Assembly (NCBI GenBank): GCA_035295985.1
Contig: DATHBT010000139.1
Span: 1-7,423, forward strand
DNA: 7,423 nt
Origin: JAIVGV01 sp035295985
GTDB taxonomy: Bacteria; Acidobacteriota; Blastocatellia; Pyrinomonadales; Pyrinomonadaceae
Direction: 5' to 3'
In this document: piece after piece, positions 1 through 5,357 of the stretch
How positions within the stretch are numbered: the first letter of the stretch is position 1
How the letters are laid out: every line of letters begins with the position of its first letter
Position numbers and translations under genes: made by a program
The notes under the pieces: model-generated
The model's input: only the letters and a program-made list of their open reading frames with translations
The model's database searches: none
What the model was told of the DNA's origin: nothing

Positions 1-2
1 GC

Positions 3-464
3 CCCGCCCACATCATCGCCAAGTGCAACAGCCTGACCGACGTGCAGCTCATCCACGCGCTCTACGACGCGGCGCGCGCCGGGGTCAAAATCGATCTGAT
101 CGTGCGCGGCGTCTGCATGCTGCGGCCGGGCGTCGCCGGCATGTCCGAGACGATCACGGTGCGGAGCGTGGTGGGGCGCTTCCTCGAACACAGCCGCATC
201 TTCTACTTCGCCAACGGCGGCCGTGAGGAGGTTTACATCGGCAGCGCCGACTGGATGTACCGCAACCTCAACCGGCGCGTCGAAGTCGTCACGCCCGTCA
301 AAGACCCGAAGCTCAGGGAGCATCTGAAGGAGACGGTGCTCGACACCTACCTGCGCGACAACGTGAAGGCGCGCGTCCTGCGCGAGGACGGCTCGTACGG
401 GCGGGTCGAGCCGCGGCCGGACGAGGAGCGTGTGAGTAGCCAGGAATATTTCCAGCAGGCGTGA
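3..464 (+). CDS. ppk1: Polyphosphate kinase 1 (PPK1), C-terminal part, 5' end outside window
   Basis: PPK1 reversibly makes long-chain polyphosphate from ATP through a phosphohistidine intermediate; it is often membrane-associated. Only the last 153 residues are here, read in frame from base 3 to TGA at 462-464. They match the second phospholipase-D-like catalytic domain: an entry resembling AHIIAKCNSLTD, then AGVKIDLIVRGVCMLRPGV, then GMSETITVRSVVGRFLEHSRIFYF, then EEVYIGSADWMYRNLNRRVEVVTPV. The His of EHSR (codon 189-191) corresponds to the second conserved active-site His of the family (His592 in E. coli). The autophosphorylated His lies upstream of the window. The final 30 or so residues are a short charged tail, normal for the family. 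It is convergent with the sixA-like gene and lies about 1.5 kb from ppx and CHAD genes, which fits a polyphosphate cluster. The family call is very secure; whether the missing N-terminal part is intact cannot be seen. Confidence 0.96.
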   Translation, partial: PAHIIAKCNSLTDVQLIHALYDAARAGVKIDLIVRGVCMLRPGVAGMSETITVRSVVGRFLEHSRIFYFANGGREEVYIGSADWMYRNLNRRVEVVTPVKDPKLREHLKETVLDTYLRDNVKARVLREDGSYGRVEPRPDEERVSSQEYFQQA

Positions 465-472
465 AAGGCGGT

Positions 473-500
473 GGCCCGCTGCCGCGACGGACAGCGGGTC
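473..500 (+). terminator. GC hairpin just after ppk1, possible terminator or 3'-end stabiliser
   Basis: Bases 473-481 pair with 492-500: nine base pairs including one G-U, around a 10-nt loop. It begins 8 nt after the ppk1 stop codon. There is no T-tract behind it, so it is not a textbook intrinsic terminator; it may end transcription with help from Rho or protect the 3' end. Confidence 0.4.
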
Positions 501-532
501 GCTGCGGCGGATTCGGGAGGGCAGCGTCGGAA

Positions 533-570
533 GGCCGGCGGTTTTGAGGCGGGGCGCGGCGGTGCCGGCC
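533..570 (-). terminator. Inverted repeat directly after the sixA-like stop, possible terminator
   Basis: Bases 564-570 (GCCGGCC) are the exact complement of 533-539 (GGCCGGC), with a 24-nt G-rich spacer. Read on the minus strand, the repeat starts at the base after the TAG stop of the sixA-like gene. The loop is long and only two T follow on that strand, so support is weak. Confidence 0.22.
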
Positions 571-1062
571 CTAGTCTTCCAGGTCTCTCGGTCTAACCAG
601 CCAGTCGAGGCGGCCGGTCTGCTCTTTCACCTTGCCCCACTTGTCAACCGACATGTCGATCTTGGCGAGCGAGGCCGTCGGCATCAGCCGCACCTCGCCG
701 GTGAGGAGGGACAGCAGTTCCTCGAAGCCGGGGTTGTGGCCGACGAGCAGCACCGTGTCCGCCGACTCGTCCGCCTGCGCGACGACTTCGAGCAGCCGCA
801 GCGCGCTCGCCTCGTAGATGCGCTCGTCGTAGCGAAGCTCCGAGTCCAGCCCGGCCGCTTCGGTGAAGAGCGCGGCCGTCTGCCTGGCGCGCTCGGCTGG
901 CGAGCAGAGGATCAGGTTCGGCTCGATCTTCTGCTTCCGCAGGTAGCGTCCCATCAGCGGCGCGGACTTCTCGCCGCGGCCGTTCAGCGGGCGCTCGAAG
1001 TCCGGCTGATCGGCGACCTTCCAACTCGACTTGGCGTGGCGTAAAAGCAGGAGAGTCTTCAT
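571..1062 (-). CDS. sixA: SixA-type phosphohistidine phosphatase (histidine phosphatase superfamily)
   Basis: A 163-residue single-domain member of the RHG histidine phosphatase superfamily, close to E. coli SixA in length (161 aa). SixA removes phosphate from phosphohistidine on proteins. The active-site motif LLLRHAKSSW is at the very N-terminus (R8, H9; H9 is the phospho-accepting residue). SPAERARQT at 54-62 supplies the second Arg (R58), Glu84 lies in RIYEAS, and the second catalytic His is H109 in LLVGHNPGFEELL. All key residues are present. ATG at 1060-1062 is chosen because the catalytic motif follows within eight residues; the frame is open further upstream but would run into the divergent gene and gives an Arg-rich, non-family sequence. 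No good Shine-Dalgarno sequence precedes it. It is convergent with ppk1 and divergent from the ApaH-like gene. The substrate is inferred only: a protein phosphohistidine, perhaps PPK1 itself. Confidence 0.9.
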   Translation of the reverse strand: MKTLLLLRHAKSSWKVADQPDFERPLNGRGEKSAPLMGRYLRKQKIEPNLILCSPAERARQTAALFTEAAGLDSELRYDERIYEASALRLLEVVAQADESADTVLLVGHNPGFEELLSLLTGEVRLMPTASLAKIDMSVDKWGKVKEQTGRLDWLVRPRDLED

Positions 1063-1132
1063 CGTGGTGAGCGGGCGCGCTCGGTTGCGCCTCCGTTTGA
1101 GATGGCCGCGGAGCGGCTTCGTGCGACGACAC

Positions 1133-1160
1133 CTTAAACCCGCGGCGCGTGGGTTGACAA
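1133..1160 (-). promoter_or_regulatory. Candidate sigma70-type promoter for the sixA-like gene
   Basis: Read on the minus strand, TTGTCA (1160-1155) and TTTAAG (1138-1133) are spaced by 16 nt, matching 5/6 and 4/6 of the -35 and -10 consensus. The predicted start lies near 1126, giving a leader of about 65 nt before the ATG at 1062. In such GC-rich DNA the AT-rich boxes stand out, but the -10 match is imperfect. Confidence 0.33.
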
Positions 1161-1166
1161 CTGCTG

Positions 1167-1180
1167 CGCCCCGCGGGGCG
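1167..1180. repeat. 14-bp perfect palindrome in the divergent intergenic region
   Basis: CGCCCCGCGGGGCG is perfectly self-complementary over 14 bp. It lies between the oppositely oriented candidate promoters for the sixA-like and ApaH-like genes, just upstream of the minus-strand -35 box, so it could be an operator. GC-rich DNA makes such palindromes by chance more often than average. Confidence 0.3.
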
Positions 1181-1239
1181 GAGAGTAATCTTCGGTCGGA
1201 TGCGGTGAACGCAGCGCGCCCCGCCGCCCAAGTGAAAAC

Positions 1240-1248
1240 TGCTATAGT
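1240..1248 (+). promoter_or_regulatory. Extended -10 promoter for the ApaH-like/ppx/CHAD genes
   Basis: TGCTATAGT reads as an extended -10 element (TGn followed by TATAGT, 5/6 to TATAAT) inside an AT-rich island in otherwise GC-rich sequence. No convincing -35 lies 17 nt upstream, which extended -10 promoters do not need. Transcription would begin near 1255. This leaves about 39 nt of leader before GTG 1294 but only about 12 nt before GTG 1267. Confidence 0.45.
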
Positions 1249-1293
1249 TACGAAACTTCCGTTGACGTGAAAGCGGTGAAGGGGGCGCGGGCG

Positions 1294-1938
1294 GTGGGCC
1301 GAACAATAGTTGTCGGTGACATCCACGGGTGCTACGACGAGCTGGTCGCGCTGCTGGAGAAGGCGCGGCTCGGCGGCGAGGATCGCGTCGTGTCCGTGGG
1401 CGACCTCGTTACGAAGGGCGAGAAGAACCGCGAGGTGCTGGAACTGTTCATGACGGACGCGCGGTTCTCCGCCGTCGTCGGCAACCACGACCGCGCGCTA
1501 CTGCGCTACTGGCGCGGCGAGACCGACTCGCTCAAGGAGGCGCAGGAGAAGACGCGGCTTGAGCTGGAAGACGGGCGCGAGCGTTATACGTCCTTCCTCG
1601 GCTCGCTCCCTTACTTCCTCGATCTCGGCTCGCACGTCGTCGTCCACGCGGGCCTCAGGCCCGGCGTCCCGCTCGCGGAGCAGTCGCCCGACGACTTGAC
1701 GGAGCTGCGCACGCTCGGCCCCGACCGGCGCAGCCGCGAGGGGACGCCGTGGTACGAAATTTATAACGGCGAGCGGACTGCTCTCTTCGGCCACTGGCCC
1801 GCCGCGCGGCCCCGGCGCGGGCCGAAGGCGCTGGGCATCGACACGGGATGCGTGTACGGCTACGCGCTGACGGCCTACGTCGTCGAGACCGGCGAGGTGT
1901 TCAGCGTCCCGGCGCTGCGGCGCTACAGCGAGGGCTGA
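1294..1938 (+). CDS. ApaH-like PPP-family metallophosphatase (calcineurin-like), candidate polyphosphatase or Ap4A hydrolase
   Basis: A 214-residue cytoplasmic two-metal phosphatase of the PPP superfamily. Motifs in order: GDIHGCYDEL at 8-17 (D9, H11), GDLVTKG at 36-42 (D37), GNHD at 63-66 (N64, H65), VVHAG at 116-120 (H118), FGHW at 165-168 (H167) and GIDTGCVYGYALTA at 181-194. Every metal ligand is present. Protein phosphatases have GDxVDRG and ApaH has GDLVARG; the Lys in GDLVTKG, together with the DTGCVYG block, is typical of ApaH-like phosphatases (ALPH), which include the yeast endopolyphosphatase Ppn2. I infer a role on polyphosphate or dinucleoside polyphosphates because of the neighbours; sequence alone does not fix the substrate. 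GTG 1294 is preferred because AAGGGGG at 1279-1285 sits about 8 nt before it and the protein then begins MGRTIVVGDIHG, as relatives do. In-frame GTG codons at 1267 and 1276 would add 9 or 6 residues but lack a ribosome site. It leads the ppx-CHAD set. Confidence 0.9.
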   Translation: MGRTIVVGDIHGCYDELVALLEKARLGGEDRVVSVGDLVTKGEKNREVLELFMTDARFSAVVGNHDRALLRYWRGETDSLKEAQEKTRLELEDGRERYTSFLGSLPYFLDLGSHVVVHAGLRPGVPLAEQSPDDLTELRTLGPDRRSREGTPWYEIYNGERTALFGHWPAARPRRGPKALGIDTGCVYGYALTAYVVETGEVFSVPALRRYSEG

Positions 1939-1946
1939 CGGCGGGC

Positions 1947-1975
1947 CTGCCGCGGAGCTTGAAGCCGCGCGGCAG
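1947..1975 (+). terminator. 8-bp GC hairpin between ApaH-like gene and ppx
   Basis: CTGCCGCG (1947-1954) pairs perfectly with CGCGGCAG (1968-1975) around a 13-nt loop. It starts 8 nt after the ApaH-like stop codon and is followed by only two T. It could be a weak terminator or a processing/stability element that sets ppx-CHAD expression relative to the first gene. Confidence 0.38.
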
Positions 1976-1991
1976 TTGAATGACGACGGGC

Positions 1992-1997
1992 GAGGTG
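1992..1997 (+). promoter_or_regulatory. Ribosome binding site deciding the ppx start
   Basis: GAGGTG lies 8 nt before TTG 2006. The other in-frame candidate, TTG 1976, lies directly against the preceding hairpin and has no ribosome site, so 2006 is the better start. Confidence 0.55.
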
Positions 1998-2005
1998 CAA
2001 CGGCG

Positions 2006-3580
2006 TTGAAGATCGCGGCCATCGACATCGGCTCGAACTCGATCAAGCTGGCGGTCGTCGAGGCTGCGGCCAGCGACTCCTTCGCCGTGCTCGCGCGCGA
2101 GAAGGAGACGGTCAGGCTCGGCCACGAGACGCTGACGCGCGGCCGGCTCTCGGCCGCGGCCGTCGAGCGCGCGGTCGATTGCGTGCGCCGCTTCCGCTCC
2201 ATCGCAGAGGCGCGCGGGGCCGAGCGCGTCGTCTGCGCCGCCACGGCCTCGGTGCGCGAGGCGAGTAACGCGCGCGCTTTCGTCCGCGAGGTCGAGCGGC
2301 AGACGGGCGTGCGCGTCGAGGTGCTTCCGGGCGTCGAGGAGGCGCGGCTTATCGGGCTGGCCGCCTCGCGCGGGTGCGCCGCGCCCCAGTCCTCGCTGCT
2401 GAACATAGACATCGGCGGCGGCTCGACCGAGATCACGCTGATGCGCGACGGCTCGGCCGAGCGACTCTACTCCGTCAAGCTGGGCGCGGTTCGTCTCACC
2501 GATCAGTTCGTCAAGTCCGACCCCGTCAAGCCGAAGGCGCTGCGCGCGCTGAGGGACGAAATCCGGTCGCTGCTCGAACGCCCGGAGCGCGAGCTGCGCG
2601 GCGCGCTCTGGCAGCAGGCGACCGGAACCTCCGGCACCATCCTCGCCGTCGGCGGCGCGCTGCGCCGTCTCGGCGAGTCGGACGGGAAGGCGCAAAGTGC
2701 CGCGGCCCCGGCCGGGGACGGGATCAGCTTCGGCCAGCTCGCGAGCTTCAACGAGCGCATGGCCGCGATGAGGCTGGAGGAGCGCCGGGCGGTTCCCGGC
2801 ATCAGCGCGCAGCGCGCCGAGATCGTCGTCGCGGGCGGCCAGATACTCGAAGGCGTGATGCGCGCGCTCCGCGTCAACTACGTCAGGACGTGCGACTGGT
2901 CTCTGCGCGAGGGTCTGATCATCGACCGCCTGCGCGGGATGGAGGCCGACGCGCTGCCGCCCGCGCCAGACCTCGCCGACCCGCGCCTGCTCGGCGCGCA
3001 CGCTGTCGGCCGGCGCTTCGGCTACGAGGAGGCGCACGCGCGCCGCATCACAAGGTTCGCCGAACAGATCTTCGACTGCCTCGCCGGCCCGCACGACCTG
3101 ACGCGCCACGAGCGCACGCTCCTGTCGGCCGCGGCCCTCCTCCACGACGTGGGCTACCACATCGGGCACGAGTCGCACCACAAGCACACGCTCTACCTGA
3201 TCCGCAGCTCCGAGCTGACCTACTTCTCCGAGTCGGAGCGGCAGGTGATCGCCAACGTCGCGCGCTACCACTCCGGCGCGCAGCCGAAGCAGCGGCACCC
3301 CGACTTCGCCGCGCTCGGCGAGCAGGATCAGGTGACGGTGCGCCGCCTAAGCGCCATCCTGCGCGTCGCCGACGCGCTCGACCGCAGCCACGACGGCCGC
3401 GTCAAGGAGATCAGTTGCGCGCTCGACGGCGGCAAGCTGCGCGTCGAGATGCAGAGCGCGCTCCCCTGCGACCGGGAGGTGCTGGCCGCCATGCAGAAGG
3501 CCGATCTGCTCAGGCGCGTCTTCGGCCTGAGGCTGGCGCTGGGCACGAAGGACGGCCGCGCGCGCGCGAAGGCGGCGTGA
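2006..3580 (+). CDS. ppx: Exopolyphosphatase, Ppx/GppA family with C-terminal HD domain
   Basis: Ppx hydrolyses terminal phosphates from polyphosphate; GppA relatives also act on pppGpp. The 524 residues match the family's usual 490-515. The N-terminal ASKHA ATPase-fold part (about 1-305) shows AAIDIGSNSIKLAVVE (phosphate loop 1 at D7-S12), GVEEARLIGLAA at 109-120 (catalytic Glu in E111/E112), NIDIGGGSTEI at 133-143 (phosphate loop 2), GTSGTI at 207-212 and the PGISAQRAEIVVAG block at 264-277. The C-terminal part (about 325-510) is an HD-type domain with LLHDVGYHIGHESHHKH (H380, D381 and further His) and RVADALDR (D456), so its metal ligands look intact. TTG 2006 is chosen for its GAGGTG site and because MKIAAIDIGSNS is the usual family start; TTG 1976 would add ten residues. 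The CHAD gene follows after 23 nt. Ppx versus GppA cannot be settled by sequence alone, but ppk1 and CHAD neighbours favour polyphosphate. Confidence 0.94.
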   Translation: MKIAAIDIGSNSIKLAVVEAAASDSFAVLAREKETVRLGHETLTRGRLSAAAVERAVDCVRRFRSIAEARGAERVVCAATASVREASNARAFVREVERQTGVRVEVLPGVEEARLIGLAASRGCAAPQSSLLNIDIGGGSTEITLMRDGSAERLYSVKLGAVRLTDQFVKSDPVKPKALRALRDEIRSLLERPERELRGALWQQATGTSGTILAVGGALRRLGESDGKAQSAAAPAGDGISFGQLASFNERMAAMRLEERRAVPGISAQRAEIVVAGGQILEGVMRALRVNYVRTCDWSLREGLIIDRLRGMEADALPPAPDLADPRLLGAHAVGRRFGYEEAHARRITRFAEQIFDCLAGPHDLTRHERTLLSAAALLHDVGYHIGHESHHKHTLYLIRSSELTYFSESERQVIANVARYHSGAQPKQRHPDFAALGEQDQVTVRRLSAILRVADALDRSHDGRVKEISCALDGGKLRVEMQSALPCDREVLAAMQKADLLRRVFGLRLALGTKDGRARAKAA

Positions 3581-3603
3581 GCGCGCGCTGGCCGAGGGCG
3601 TCT

Positions 3604-4632
3604 ATGAAAAAGTCGAAGTGGATCGAGGGGCTGGACTGCGACGCGACGGCGCGGGCCGGCGTCGCCTTCGTGCTGCGCGCCAAGCTCGAACGCATGTGCG
3701 CGCTGCGCGACGCGGCCCTCGACTTCTCGGACATCGAAGGCGTCCACAAGATGCGCGTCGCCTCGCGCCGGCTGCGCAGCGCGCTCCGAGATTTCCAGCC
3801 CTACCTCGCGGAGAAGGTCTCGTCGAAGCGTCTGAAGGCCGTGGCCCGCGCGCTCGGCGCGGTGCGCGACGAGGACGTGGCGATTGAGATGGTGGAGAAG
3901 CTGATCGCCGAGGCGGACGAGGAGGCGAGGGAGGGCATCGCGCGTATCGCCGGCGGGCGTCGCGCGCGGCGCGAAGAGGCCCGCGCCGCCCTCACCGCCG
4001 CCGTCAGCGACGCCGCGCTCGGGGAGCTGCGCGAGACGTTCAACGCGCAGCTCGACGAGGCCGCCGCCGAGACCGCTGCGAATGGCGGGCGGCGACGCCC
4101 CGGCCGCACGACGCGCTTCTCCCACGTGGGCGGCGACATCGTCCGCGCGCGCTTCGAGGAGTTGAGGGAGTCGGGCCGCAGCCTCTACGAACCCTTCGAG
4201 GTCGAGCCGCTTCACGAGATGAGGATCAGGGCCAAGCGGCTGCGCTACGCCATCGAACTCTTCACGCAGTGCTGGGGCGAATCCGTCGAGCCGTACGCCT
4301 CGGAGATCGCCAAGCTCCAGGAACACCTCGGCGAGCTGCACGACTGCGACGTGTGGGCCGCAGACCTCGGCGCGCGCCTCGCCAAGGGCGGGGGCGCGAA
4401 GAAGGCGCGGCGTCGGCAGACGACCGCCGACGCGGAGCGGCGCGCCGCCGTCTGGCTCATGAGCCACTTCGCCAGGGAGCGCGCCGAGCACTACGGCAAG
4501 GCGCTCGCACTCTGGGATAGCTGGGAAGTGATGGGCTTCGGGTCGAGCCTCATGGCGTCGGTCAGAGAGGCGCGCAGCCGCCCGCAGCCCCCGCCCGCGC
4601 CCGAAGCCGAGCCGGCGGCGAAAGCCGACTGA
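3604..4632 (+). CDS. CHAD-domain protein (polyphosphate-binding alpha-helical domain)
   Basis: A 342-residue protein almost wholly made of a CHAD domain (conserved histidine alpha-helical domain), a helical fold that binds polyphosphate through a basic surface and is reported on polyphosphate granules in bacteria. The internal two-fold repeat is clear: GVHKMRVASRRLRSALRDF at 47-64 matches LHEMRIRAKRLRYAIELF at 203-220, and LGAVRDEDV at 84-92 matches LGELHDCDV at 242-250. H48 and H204 are the signature histidines, followed by Arg/Lys clusters. There is no CYTH triphosphatase domain, signal peptide or membrane segment. The last 18 or so residues are a Pro/Ala-rich tail, and residues 155-172 form a basic linker between the halves. 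ATG 3604 is preceded by GAGG at 3594-3597. An in-frame GTG at 3577 overlaps the ppx stop (GTGA) and would add nine residues, so coupling to ppx is likely with either start. It probably targets or buffers polyphosphate; enzyme activity is not expected. Confidence 0.93.
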   Translation: MKKSKWIEGLDCDATARAGVAFVLRAKLERMCALRDAALDFSDIEGVHKMRVASRRLRSALRDFQPYLAEKVSSKRLKAVARALGAVRDEDVAIEMVEKLIAEADEEAREGIARIAGGRRARREEARAALTAAVSDAALGELRETFNAQLDEAAAETAANGGRRRPGRTTRFSHVGGDIVRARFEELRESGRSLYEPFEVEPLHEMRIRAKRLRYAIELFTQCWGESVEPYASEIAKLQEHLGELHDCDVWAADLGARLAKGGGAKKARRRQTTADAERRAAVWLMSHFARERAEHYGKALALWDSWEVMGFGSSLMASVREARSRPQPPPAPEAEPAAKAD

Positions 4633-4720
4633 CGCCCCGCGAGTTGATGGTGAGCGGATAGTTCCGGCACGGGCGGCTCGCCGTCGTCAAACAATCTTCC
4701 GCACCTGAGTGGAAGCGCGG

Positions 4721-4726
4721 TACAAT
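4721..4726 (+). promoter_or_regulatory. Candidate -10 box for the downstream gene set
   Basis: TACAAT (5/6 to TATAAT) in the 230-nt gap after the CHAD gene. The best -35 partner is TTCCGC at 4697-4702 with an 18-nt spacer, which is poor. Predicted transcription start is near 4733, giving a leader of about 130 nt to ATG 4863. The rest of the gap shows no other gene or clear terminator. Confidence 0.38.
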
Positions 4727-4807
4727 GCCGCCCGTCCAACTCACAACAGGCGGCGTCTAACCTGCCCAACGGCCGTTGATGTTCCGCGGCCGTCGGCAGA
4801 GGAGCAT

Positions 4808-4814
4808 AAGGAGG
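4808..4814 (+). promoter_or_regulatory. Perfect but orphan Shine-Dalgarno sequence
   Basis: AAGGAGG is the best ribosome site in the window, yet no ATG, GTG or TTG lies at a suitable distance. Six nt downstream is an ATC codon at 4821-4823, in frame with the gene that starts at ATG 4863. It may serve a rare ATC start, mark a sequence error at that codon, or be chance. Confidence 0.35.
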
Positions 4815-4862
4815 CGCGCAATCAGGCCCGCCGCACGGCCGCGGCGGGGCGGCGCGACAGAG

Positions 4863-5312
4863 ATGAGCGACTGGATCGACGAAGAGGCGCGGCGCATTGC
4901 CGGCGGGGCGCGGGGGGCGGAGACGCGTGCGGCGGGCGAGGGCGCGGGCGGCACGACGGACGCCTGGGACGGGCTGCGTGCGAAAGTCCAGGCCGACGTG
5001 CGGAAGATCAACGAGAAGCTGGCCGGGCCGCTCGGCGGCGAGCTGCGTTTCACGGAGCCGGGCGCGAGCGCGTTCGAGGTGCGGCGGCAGGGCCGCCACG
5101 CCGTCTCGCTGCGCGTGACGAACGTCGAGAGCTACGTCATCGTCAAGTACACCAGGGCGGGCGAGGACGCCGACACGCACCGGACGGAAGAGTTCCGCCG
5201 CCTAGAGATCGACTCGGACGAGGACGGCAACCCCTGCCTCAAGGCGAGGGACGGCCAGCTCCTCTGCCTCGAAGACGCCTCACAGCACCTGCTCAAGCCG
5301 CTCCTCGGTTAG
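4863..5312 (+). CDS. Uncharacterised 149-residue protein
   Basis: I do not recognise this family. The protein is acidic at the N-terminus (MSDWIDEEARRIAGG), then has a Gly/Ala-rich low-complexity stretch (about 13-33), an amphipathic helix (about 35-55, WDGLRAKVQADVRKINEKL) and a beta-rich region (about 58-125), including LRFTEPGASAFEVRRQGRHAVSLRV and SYVIVKYTRAG. It closes with LEIDSDEDGNPCLKARDGQLLCLEDASQHLLKPLL, whose last part reads as a helix. There is no signal peptide or membrane segment, so it is probably a soluble cytoplasmic protein. ATG 4863 is chosen because the Arg-rich sequence upstream (in-frame ATG 4779 or TTG 4776) looks non-coding; the ribosome site directly before it is weak. 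Coding is supported by strong third-position GC bias and plausible protein composition. The histidine-phosphatase-like gene follows after 45 nt on the same strand, so they probably share a transcript. Confidence 0.72.
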   Translation: MSDWIDEEARRIAGGARGAETRAAGEGAGGTTDAWDGLRAKVQADVRKINEKLAGPLGGELRFTEPGASAFEVRRQGRHAVSLRVTNVESYVIVKYTRAGEDADTHRTEEFRRLEIDSDEDGNPCLKARDGQLLCLEDASQHLLKPLLG

Positions 5313-5315
5313 CGC

Positions 5316-5329
5316 GCCCGCGCGCGGGC
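5316..5329 (+). terminator. 14-bp palindrome immediately after the 149-residue gene
   Basis: GCCCGCGCGCGGGC is perfectly self-complementary and begins 4 nt after the TAG stop at 5310-5312. As RNA it would form a five-pair stem with a four-base loop. No T-tract follows, and the next gene starts 28 nt later, so it more likely affects stability or partial termination than full termination. Confidence 0.3.
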
Positions 5330-5357
5330 CGACGAACGGGGCGACGGGGAAGAGGGG

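Noticed and set aside
1154..1159. Perfect TTGACA as a plus-strand -35 box
   Set aside because: No acceptable -10 lies 15-19 nt downstream; AGTAAT at 1184 is 24 nt away. The complementary strand of the same site fits better as a sixA-side -35.
1063..1488. N-terminal extension of the SixA-like protein
   Set aside because: It would cross the divergent promoter region and overlap the ApaH-like gene; the catalytic RHA motif lies at residue 8 from ATG 1062, as expected for SixA.
1941..1975. TTG 1976 as the ppx start
   Set aside because: It abuts the hairpin at 1947-1975 and lacks a ribosome site, whereas TTG 2006 has GAGGTG 8 nt upstream and gives the usual family N-terminus.
1901..3298. 465-codon open frame on the minus strand opposite ppx
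   Set aside because: It is antisense to a gene with clear Ppx/GppA motifs; its protein is Arg/Ala/Leu-rich with no motif. Long antisense frames are expected at this GC content.
2374..3603. Upstream extension of the CHAD reading frame across ppx
   Set aside because: The frame stays open by GC bias only; the sequence before ATG 3604 is Arg/Pro-rich and overlaps the true ppx frame.
3328..4491. 387-codon open frame on the minus strand opposite the CHAD gene
   Set aside because: Antisense to a CHAD gene with both signature repeats; composition is biased and no family pattern is visible.
4633..4700. Terminator after the CHAD gene
   Set aside because: Only a four-base stem around 4670 could be formed and there is no T-tract, so I could not support one.
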